Below are positions 56,924-64,000 of a stretch of 64,000 nt of DNA, in pieces (positions within the stretch are counted from its first letter, which is position 1; each line of letters opens with the position of its first letter). The translations under genes and the position numbers were made by a program. The notes beneath the pieces are model-generated. The model saw only the letters and a list, made by a program, of their open reading frames with translations. It did not search any database and was not told the origin of the DNA. Origin of the DNA: Microglena sp. YARC (taxonomy: Eukaryota > Chlorophyta > Chlorophyceae > Chlamydomonadales > Chlamydomonadaceae); assembly GCA_022414725.1 (NCBI GenBank), contig CM039465.1:18540786-18604785 (forward strand). Reading direction: 5' to 3'.

Positions 56924-57078
56924 GGAAGCTACCCTCCAGTGAGCTACCCTCCACAAGCCAGATCTCATATACCGTAAACCCTAAAACCTAAACCCTTAAC
57001 CTTATATCCTAAACCCCTAACCCCTGAACCCCTGGGAGATCTGGCTTGTGGAGGGTAGCTCACTGGAGGGTAGCTTCC
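56924..57078. repeat. Palindrome with telomere-like loop (1)
   Basis: Arms 56924-56966 and 57036-57078 (43 bp) are perfect reverse complements, with core CACAAGCCAGATCTC. The 69-bp loop is degenerate CCCTAAA/CCTAAACC telomere repeat. The same core and loop type recur at 60814-61156. Confidence 0.9.
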
Positions 57079-57115
57079 CCCCCTCGCGACACCAGAGCCC
57101 ACCTTGCCACATCAC

Positions 57116-57313
57116 TAGGGATCGGCAGTATGATATCATATGATATCATGTGATCATGTGATATCATATGATGCCGGCGGTCTGACAAGGTAACTTTGGC
57201 CTGGAGCATCATATCATATGATATTAAATCATATGATTTTTGTATGATATCATATGATATCATATGATATCATACTCGTCTTCGGTCAACATCATATGAT
57301 TTGCCGTTCCCTA
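57116..57313 (-). mobile_element. hAT-type MITE, family A, copy 4, with empty-site paralogue
   Basis: A 198-bp element from TAGGGATCGGCA to TGCCGTTCCCTA, flanked by CACATCAC (57108-57115) and CACATCGC (57314-57321). A paralogous empty site lies only 200 bp away: 56897-56904 (CACGTCGC) in the same context (ACACCAGAGCCCA...CCCCCTAGGGGATG). This confirms the element boundaries and the 8-bp duplication. Confidence 0.9.
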
Positions 57314-57321
57314 CACATCGC

Positions 57322-57599
57322 CCCCTAGGGGATGCTCCTCCTGCTGCACCCCCACACATATTTTTTCCGTGCATGCCATTTCTGAACTGATCCCACCCCT
57401 TCCCCACACAACAAACCATGAACCCTGAGCCCCCCACGTAACACAGAGGGCCCACCCTGCCGGATAGGTCTCTTGGCCAAGCTCTACCTACTGAGGGCCG
57501 CATTCAAAACAGGGGGTGCATCTATTTCGCTCAAGCTAATTCTGGTTGCATTCCCCCCCCTTGCAAACCCCACATGCAGTATCAATGCACACCTTGCCG
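57322..57599. other. Short unassigned stretch
   Basis: Begins with the empty-site-related CCCCCTAGGGGATG sequence and leads into the next tandem array. No gene is recognised. Confidence 0.4.
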
Positions 57600-59310
57600 G
57601 ATCGGTCTCTTAGACAAGCTCTTCCTGCTGAGGGCCATGTGTAAAATATTGCTTGTCTGAAAAGTCAGGGATGCTGGGGGGCGGTTGGGAGGGCCCCAGG
57701 GGTCGCATATATTTCGCGCAAGCTAATTCTATTGCATTCACCCACGCACACGCAATAACAAGCCACACCTTGCCCGCATCCCGGTCTCTTTGGACAACTC
57801 TTTCCTGCTGAGCGGCCATGTTTAATACATTTTGTATTGAAAAGTCGGGGATGCTGGGGGGCACTTGGGAGGGCCCCAGGGGATGCATATATTTTGTGCA
57901 AGCTAATTATGATTGTATTCCCCCACCCACACGCAATAACAAGCCACACCTTGCCGCATCGGTCTCTTTGACAAGCTCTTCCTGCTGAGGGCCATGTTTA
58001 ATACGTTCTGTATTGAGAAGTCGATGATGCTGGGGGGCACTTGGGAGGGTCCCAGGGGGTGCATCTATTTCGTGCAAGCTAATTCTATTGCATTCCCCCA
58101 CCCACGTGCAGTAACATGCCACACCTTGCCGGATCGATCTCTTAGACAAGCCCTTCCTGTTGAGTGCCATGTTTAATACATTTTGTATTGAGAAGACGAT
58201 GATACTGGGGGGCACTTGGGAGGGCCCCAGGGGGTGCATCTATTTCGTGCAAGCTAATTATGATTGCATTCCCCCACCCACGTGCAGTAACATGCCACAC
58301 CTTGACTGATAGGTCTCTTAGACAAGCTCTTCCTGCTGACTGCCATGTTTAATACATTTTGTATTGAGAAGTCGATGATACTGGGGGGCACTTGGGAGGG
58401 CCCCGGGGGGTGCATCTATTTCGTGCAAGCTAATTATGATTGCATTCCCCCACCCACATGCAGTAACAAGCCACACCTTGACTGATAGGTCTCTTAGACA
58501 AGCTCTTCCTGCTGACTGCCATGTTTAATACATTTTGTATTGAGAAGTCGATGATACTGGGGGGCACTTGGGAGGGCCCCGGGGGGTGCATCTATTTCGT
58601 GCAAGCTAATTATGATTGCATTCCCCCACCCACGTGCAGTAACAAGCCACACCTTGACTGATAGGTCTCTTAGACAAGCTCTTCCTGCTGAGGGCCATGT
58701 TTAATACATTTTGTATTGAGAAGTCGATGAGACTGGGGGGCACATGGGAGGGCCCCAGGGGGTGCATATATTTTGTGCAAGCTTAATTCTGATTGTATTC
58801 CCACCCACATGCAGTAACAAGCCACACCTTGCCGGATAGGTCTCTTTTGACAAGCTCTTCCTGCTGAGGGCCATGTGTAAATATTATATTTCTGACAAGC
58901 CGATGAAGCTGGGGGCACTTGGAGGGCCCCCAGAGGGTGCATCTATCCCCGCAAGCTAATTTCTGCGTCACATCCCCCCCCCCCCCCCCCCCCCCCTTCC
59001 CCACCTCACATGCAGTAACAAGGCCCACCTTGCCGGATCGGTCTCTTATACAAGCCTTCCTGCTGAGTGCCATGTTCAAAATATTGTTTTTCTCTGAAGT
59101 CGGGGATGCTGGGGGGCACTTCCCGGGGGCACTTGGGAGGGCCCCAGGGGGTGCATGTATTTCGCGCAAGATAATTCTATTGCATTCACCCCTCCACATG
59201 CGGTATCAAGCCACACCTTGCCGGATAGGTCTCTTAGACAAGCTCTTCCTGCTGAGCGCCATGTTGTTGAGGACATTTTTTTCAGAAAAGTCGAGGATGC
59301 TTGGGGGATC
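57600..59310 (-). repeat. About 177-bp tandem array of exon/intron units, about 10 copies
   Basis: On the minus strand each unit has CTTGGGAGTGCCCCCCAG-like acceptor context (CCCAAGTGCCCCCCAG), codons SIPDFSIQNVLNMALSRK and SLSKRPIRQ, and a CGGCAAG|GTGTGG donor. About 70 bp of exon-like sequence alternates with about 105 bp of intron-like sequence. Indels break the frame in several copies (for example FSDKQYFTHGPQQEELV). A C-run lies at 58978-58997. Confidence 0.75.
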
Positions 59311-59339
59311 TTGAGGGGGTCGTAGAGGGTGGATCTTTC

Positions 59340-60950
59340 GGGACGCAGCGGCGGCCATCGCAGCCTTCAGCCCACCATGTTGGTTCACCAGTGCCTGTGC
59401 TTGGGTTTCAACAGCAGGGCTGCCACATGGAAGCGTGTCAATGGCAGGGCTGGCGAAGGGCGTGGGGTGACTGTTGGCAGCAAGGGGGGTGGGTGGGGGG
59501 TTGGTTTGGTGGGGTAGGGTAGGAGTAAGGGTGGACAGCCTTCAGCCCACCATGTTGGCTCACCAGTGCCTGAGCTTGGGTGTCAATGGCAGGGCTCCCG
59601 CATGGAAGCGTGTCAATGGCAGGGCTGGCGAAGGGCGTGGGGTGACTGTTGGCAGCAAGGGAGGCGGGTGGGGGGTTGGTTTGGTGGGGTAGGGTAGGAG
59701 TAAGGGTGGACAGACTTCAGCCCACCATGTTGGCTCACCAGTGCCTGAGCTTGGGTGTCAATGGCAGGGCTGCCGCATGGAAGCGTGTCAATGGCAGGGC
59801 TGGCGAAGGGCGTGGGGTGACTGTTGGCAGTGAGGGGTGGGGAGGTGATTGGGTGGGGTAGGGGGTGGACAGCCTTCGGCCCACCATGTTGGCTCACCAG
59901 TGCCTGTGCTTGGGTGTCAACAGCAGGGCTGCCACATGGTAGGGTGTCAATGGCAGGGCTGGCGAAGGGCGTGGGATGACTGTTGGCAGTGAGGGGTGGG
60001 GTGGGGTGGGGGTAGGGGGTGAGGTTGGGGTTTGGTTGGGTAGGGTAGGGGTGGACAGCCTTTAGCCCACCATGCTGGTTCACCAATGCCTGGGCTTGGC
60101 TGTCAATGGCCGGGCCGTTGGCAGGGCTTGCAGAGGGCTTGAGCTGACTGTTGGCAGTGAGGGGGGCGGGAGGGTTGGGGTTGGGTTGGGGTTGGGGTTT
60201 CGTGGGTTAGGGGTGGGGTGGGGGTGGACAGCCTTCAGCCCACCATGTTGGTTCACCAGTGCTTGGGCTTGGGTGTCAATGGCCGGGCTGTCGCAATGGC
60301 TGGGGTGTCAATGGCCAGGCTGTCGCATGGCTGGGTGTCAATGCAGGGCTGGGGAGGGCGTGGGATGACTGTAGGCAGTGAGGGGGGGCGGATGGGTTGG
60401 GGTAGGGGTGGGTTTGGGGTTTGGTTGGGTGGGGTAGGGGTGGACAGCCTTCAGCCCACCATGTTTGCTCACAAGTACCTGGGCTTGGGTGTCAATGGCC
60501 GGGCTGCCGTATGATAGGGTGTCAATGGCAGGGCTGGGGAGGGCGTGGGATGACTGTTGAAAGCGAGGGGGGCGGGTGGGAAGTTGGTTGGGTTGGGTTT
60601 GGTAGGGGTGGGGTAGGGGTGTACAGCCTTCAGCCCACCATGTTGGTTCACCAGTGACTGGGCTTGGGAGCCAATGATCGCGCTGTTGCATGGAAGCGTG
60701 ACAATGGCAGGGCTGGCGAAGGGCGTGGGGTGACTGTTGGCAGCGAGGGGGGCGGGTGGGGTTATCGTTCGGTTTAGTAAGGTGGGGTAGAGGTGGGATA
60801 GGGGTAGACAGAATTCTGACCACCATGTTGCTTCACCAATGCCTGGGATTGGGTGTCAATGGCCGGGCTTTCGCATGGTAGCGTGTCAATGGCAGGGGGC
60901 GGGGGGAAGCTAGTACCCACAAAGCCAGTACCCACAAGCCAGATCTACTC
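59340..60950 (-). repeat. Tandem array of exon units SHPTPFASPAIDT...
   Basis: About nine units of 165-215 bp. On the minus strand each has the acceptor CTCGCTGCCAACAG or similar, codons SHPTPFASPAIDTLPCGS and PAIDTQAQAL, and a GTGAGCCAACATGG donor. A C-rich CCCTACCCCACCC intron-like part follows. Coding parts vary less than spacers, and the PAIDT motif is itself doubled inside the unit. Together with the previous array this suggests repeated cassette-like exons. Confidence 0.75.
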
Positions 60951-61156
60951 GGGTTTAGGGTATAGGGGTTTAGGTTTAAGGGTTTAGGGTTTAGGTTACA
61001 GGGTTTAGGGTTTAGGGTATAGGAGATCTGGCTTGTGGGTACTGGCTTTGTGGGTACTAGCTTCCCCCCGCCCCCTGCCATTGACACGCTACCATGCGAA
61101 AGCCCGGCCATTGACACCCAATCCCAGGCATTGGTGAAGCAACGTGGTGGTCAGAA
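60814..61156. repeat. Palindrome with telomere-like loop (2)
   Basis: Arms 60814-60946 and 61024-61156 (133 bp) are almost perfect reverse complements. The outer part is a unit of the SHPTPF array; the inner part is ACCCACAAGCCAGATCT. The 77-bp loop has about eight TTTAGGG-like repeats (GGGTTTAGGGTTTAGG). The right arm is therefore an inverted copy of the array edge. Confidence 0.92.
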
Positions 61157-61992
61157 GTTGGGGAAGCTTTGTGGGTACCAGCATCCCCCCTGCATATCAG
61201 GGCTGGCGAAGGGCGTGGGGTGACTGTTGGAAGCGAGGGTGGCGGGTGGGGGTTTGATTTTCCCCCAGGCCAGCTCACATTTATTATTTTATTATTTTAG
61301 ACCTGGGGGAATTGAAAGTAGATTCATTCCTCCTCCTGGACTTAAGCCCAATACTTGAGCAGCCTTGTTTGCTTTTCGAAAATAAATAAATAAACATGAG
61401 ATGCATAAATAAAGATGAGATGCATAAATAAAGATGAGATGCATAAATAAACATGAGATGCATAAATAAACATGAGATGCATAAATAAATATCTCCATAA
61501 GTGCCTAATTATGGGGCTTTGGGGACAGAGGGTTAAGTCCTATGAACTCTTGTCCAGCGAAAAAATAAAATGCTACAACATTGCTTAACCACATCAGGGC
61601 AGTGACATGGGTTCCAATTGGCATGCAGCTTTCTCTGTATCCCCACCCACCACACCACCACCACCCACACCCAACCACCAAAAAGTACAAAGACAAAAAA
61701 CAATGGTTATTTGCACGTTTTGGGTGTTTTAGGAGTCCCTACTTATGTTCACATCTGTACCGCCTCAATCGCATCATTGTAGGGCGCAGTTTTAAAATAA
61801 ATTAAATTATTTTGTAATTTCCGATTTTCAAATTTCAAATTTCAAATTCTACTTTCAAAAATAATTCGAAAAACGATTTTTTAGTTGTCTTCAAACATCC
61901 ACATCTGAAGTTGGATTTTGATTTGGGATCAGAAGGTTAATTCTCAGGTTGGGAGGAAGGATTGGGACTCTGGAGTGATCTCAAGTTTACTA
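61157..61992. other. Short tandem repeat and a decayed exon copy; otherwise nothing
   Basis: 61385-61490 holds six copies of a 19-20 bp unit (ATGAGATGCATAAATAAA). Near 61330-61370 the minus strand reads KANKAAQVLGLSPG, but where an exon would end the sequence is CAG|GAGG, so a donor is lost. AT-rich sequence follows to 61990. Confidence 0.55.
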
Positions 61993-62224
61993 CTATTCCT
62001 GTAGATTCAAAGGCCGAGGCTAAAATGCAGCTTCCAGCCTTGTAGTATGAGTTCGATAAGCCTCTCGTCCCGATAGCTCGCACGTCCTCGTACTTGACGC
62101 GGATTGAATTTGTCTCAAAATATTCTGTACATCTCGTACAACTGCCTGCTGGACAGAGCTGCTCAAGACCAGATGCGCATGAGACAATAAGTAGCTGCGC
62201 ATCTAGCTGGCACACTCGCACCAA
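61993..62224 (-). CDS. Candidate exon, Cys-containing globular segment
   Basis: The minus frame reads CQLDAQLLIVSCASGLEQLC, then PAGSCTRCTEYFETNSIRVK, then YEDVRAIGTRGLSNSYYK and AGSCILASAFESTGIV. Mixed hydrophobic and polar composition is typical of a folded protein. C-x2-C (CTRC) with nearby Cys could bind metal. A GTGTGCCAG acceptor near 62200 and a GTA|GTAAAC donor near 61993 are possible. Family not recognised. Confidence 0.45.
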
Positions 62225-62482
62225 ATGTTATCAACTCAGAATTCCATTTCGAGCATTTTGGGATGTGAACGGCTTTGTCCCACACTCTTGTTCACAATTA
62301 GGGTGTTTTGTTGATTAGGCAGTCAAGGAGGTAAATAAATAAATAAATACATTTATCAAGAATTAATTAATCAATCATTCATATTCATTGTGCTAACCTC
62401 GCCACATTTACTGCAGAAGGCGAACTAGATAAATCTGAAAAACAAACCATTGCCTGCAAAACCAGAAACAGTTTCAGCTCAC

Positions 62483-62583
62483 CTGGATTGAAGCCCTGTA
62501 CTTGGACAGCCTTGCTTGCTTTTCAGTGTACCAGATTGGAGGCCACGCTGGCGGACAAGCTCCTCGATCATGGAGTGCTCCAG
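62483..62583 (-). CDS. Exon with strong splice sites, helical N-terminal part
   Basis: The acceptor CACTACTCTGCAG and donor AATCCAG|GTGAGC bound 101 bp reading LEHSMIEELVRQRGLQSG, then TLKSKQGCPSTGLQS. The first 15 residues look helical. A partial copy of the acceptor and first codons (LEHS) lies at 62905-62930. It is the most upstream good exon of the minus-strand series seen here. Confidence 0.55.
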
Positions 62584-62638
62584 CTGCAGAGTAGTGTACA
62601 GGATCAGGGACTGTGATACGCGGCTTTTCTATTTATTT

Positions 62639-63039
62639 CTTGGCAGAGCCCCCCCCTACCCCCCCCCCCCCCCCCCTTCTGGGGGGCGGGAGCCCCCAGG
62701 GTCACCCATTTGTCCAATTGTATGTTTTTAAGCTTTCACGTTCCAAACCTGGGCCAATCTCAAAACCACCCTCCAACCTTCCAAACCTCGGACAGCCAAC
62801 ACTCTCCGCCATTTTTTCGCTTCGCTTTGCTTGCGCCGCGCCTAGGACTTGTTCTGAGCAGCTTTTAGGCAGCTCCCTGAGCCAGCCACTGAGCTAACCC
62901 CAAAAATGGAGTGCTCCAGCTGCAGAGTAGTGTACAGGAACAGGGACAGTGTAACTGGGCTTTTCTTTTTGTTTTTTGGCGGAGCTCCCAATTTGGGGGG
63001 GTGGCAGCCCCCAGGGTAACCCATTTGTCTGTTTGCCAT
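62639..63039 (+). mobile_element. GC fold-back repeat family (copies 5 and 6)
   Basis: Copy 5 (62639-62852) starts TCTTGGCAGAGCCCCCCCCT and ends CTTGCGCCGCGCCTAGGACT; its C-run has expanded. Copy 6 (62977-63039) is a head-only copy (TTTTTTGGCGGAGCTCCCAA, GTGGCAGCCCCCAGGGTAAC). Both follow a copy of the same exon edge (CTCCAGCTGCAGAGTAGTGT), so exon edge and element were probably duplicated together. Confidence 0.5.
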
Positions 63040-63075
63040 GATGCATGGATACTTATTTACCTGAAAAAACAGCGA

Positions 63076-63444
63076 TTACTCAGCCCAAAACAGGCTCGAT
63101 GGATGAAATTTTCTCCCGATTTGAGTACACATGAAAACACATTGCTGGCCGAAACAATGTTGCTGGCCCAATTTATGCTGCCCTACTTGCTCGTGTTGCC
63201 GAGTTGGAGGCCATGAGCAAACCGGCCCATCCTTGGGGAAAACCGTTTTTTTACCAGCATACATCCCTAGCCAGCGCTTTCCTTCGTGGTCGGAAGTCTG
63301 GACAAGTGTCAGTAGGGCCAGCTGACCAGGAGCCTCAACATCGGCCTTGTTCATATTGACTGAAGCTTCAAGGCCTTCAAGGAATAGACGGGCTGTGTTG
63401 TCCTTGAGAGCCTTACTGTCAAAGGTCGGGTACCTAACCTTCAA
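63076..63444 (-). pseudogene. Possible gag-like fragment
   Basis: A 122-codon minus frame starts MKVRYPTFDSKALKDNTARL, then FLEGLEASVNMNKADVEAPG, then QLALLTLVQTSDHEGKRWLG. This loosely fits the start of Ty3/gypsy gag capsids (FDG, helix, then a conserved W). It lies next to, but opposite, a Ty3/gypsy pol fragment. Evidence is weak. Confidence 0.3.
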
Positions 63445-63539
63445 GCTAGAGGACGGTTTTCCCCAAGGATGGGGATCCTGACCGGAAGCATGATTCTGAA
63501 AAGCCGACTCCTCATGACAACGTACTGGCTGACGGTGAG

Positions 63540-63778
63540 ATGTAAACCGAAGAAGCCCTTGAACGCATTACACGATCCAAAGCCGAGCTACCGACAGCCT
63601 CGAGGAACGATTGGTCAGTCCACCAGTTTTGAGGCTACCAAAACTGCTCTCGCATCTGCACTACTCCTGGATCTACCGAATCCTGAAAACCCGTTCACAT
63701 TAATTTGTGATGCATCCGTCAATGTCATGGGTGCTGTGTTACTACAAGATAACCACCCGGTTTCAAAAAATAAAAAGG
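63540..63778 (+). pseudogene. Ty3/gypsy pol fragment (RT end to RNase H start)
   Basis: The frame reads STSFEATKTALASALLLDLP, then NPENPFTLICDASVNVMGAV, then LLQDNHPVS. This is the classic F..LK..L..AP.L..PD...PF.L..DAS..G.G.VL.Q pattern of LTR-retrotransposon RNase H, with the first catalytic Asp. It is cut off after 'HPVSKNKK' by a SINE. No LTR was seen in the window. Confidence 0.75.
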
Positions 63779-63985
63779 TAATGATAACGCCTGGTGGAGC
63801 GTGGTGTTAAGGGAACCTGTCGTACGCGGGTAGGGAGCGGTCTTCTACCTCAACTGGACAAGCTACCATCGCGGTTGACGACGACCTGCACCGCCAAGAG
63901 CGACCGAAGGAGGAATCGAACCCCTGACTCTTCGTCCTCACATTGATTTGGTCTACCCCTAGACCAATGTATACCACTGAAAGGG
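63779..63985 (-). mobile_element. tRNA-derived SINE, copy 6, inserted in Ty3/gypsy pol
   Basis: On the minus strand: head TTGGTCTAGGGGTAGACC (A box), GGGGTTCGATTCC (B box), the shared body, and tail CACGCTCCACCAGGCGTTAT. The insertion point directly follows the pol fragment's poly-A-rich TTTCAAAAAATAAAAAGG, an A-rich target. This dates the SINE as younger than the Ty3/gypsy copy. Confidence 0.85.
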
Positions 63986-64000
63986 GCCACCCTGTTTGAT

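Noticed and set aside
63900..63985. A second tRNA gene
   Set aside because: Same reason: the tRNA-like part continues into the SINE body and recurs in other copies.

Overview
The window is eukaryotic nuclear DNA. It has no operons or bacterial-type genes, it carries spliceosomal-type GT/AG junctions, and retrotransposons and minisatellites are abundant. Interstitial TTTAGGG repeats and a LINE that appears to carry two endonuclease domains plus RNase H (the Dualen/RandI architecture known from Chlamydomonas) suggest a green alga. A chlorophyte or prasinophyte is my inference; no marker gene proves it. Many indels in otherwise good ORFs point to decayed elements, sequencing error, or both.

Layout. 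1-5500 is a GT-rich minisatellite ending at a 1000-N assembly gap (5501-6500). About 6.5-9.4 kb is mostly unassigned and holds one hAT-type MITE. 9.5-10.5 kb is a 30-bp minisatellite. About 10.5-22.9 kb is a decayed LINE: apurinic-type endonuclease, reverse transcriptase, RNase H, CCHC finger, restriction-like endonuclease and a hairpin 3' tail. 23-26 kb is AT-rich with tandem repeats and a second type of MITE. From about 26.3 to 62.6 kb the minus strand carries a series of short exon-like ORFs, many bounded by good acceptors and donors. Between them lie tandem arrays whose units copy an exon edge together with its splice site. They may form one very large gene or several; one exon pair encodes an AT-hook-like basic protein. 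SINEs, MITEs, a GC fold-back family and telomere-bearing palindromes are inserted throughout. 63-64 kb holds Ty3/gypsy debris interrupted by a SINE.

Three observations stand out. (1) A hAT MITE at 46.2-46.9 kb sits between two exon-like ORFs so that its 8-bp target duplications and terminal repeat supply the splice sites. Splicing would restore the pre-insertion sequence and keep the frame open, which is how introner elements work. (2) Six tRNA-headed SINEs share their 3' hairpin tail with the local LINE, so the LINE machinery probably mobilises them. (3) Splice-site-bearing minisatellites recur at exon borders across about 34 kb. Two palindromes with the same core and telomere repeats in the loop add a fourth, unexplained pattern.
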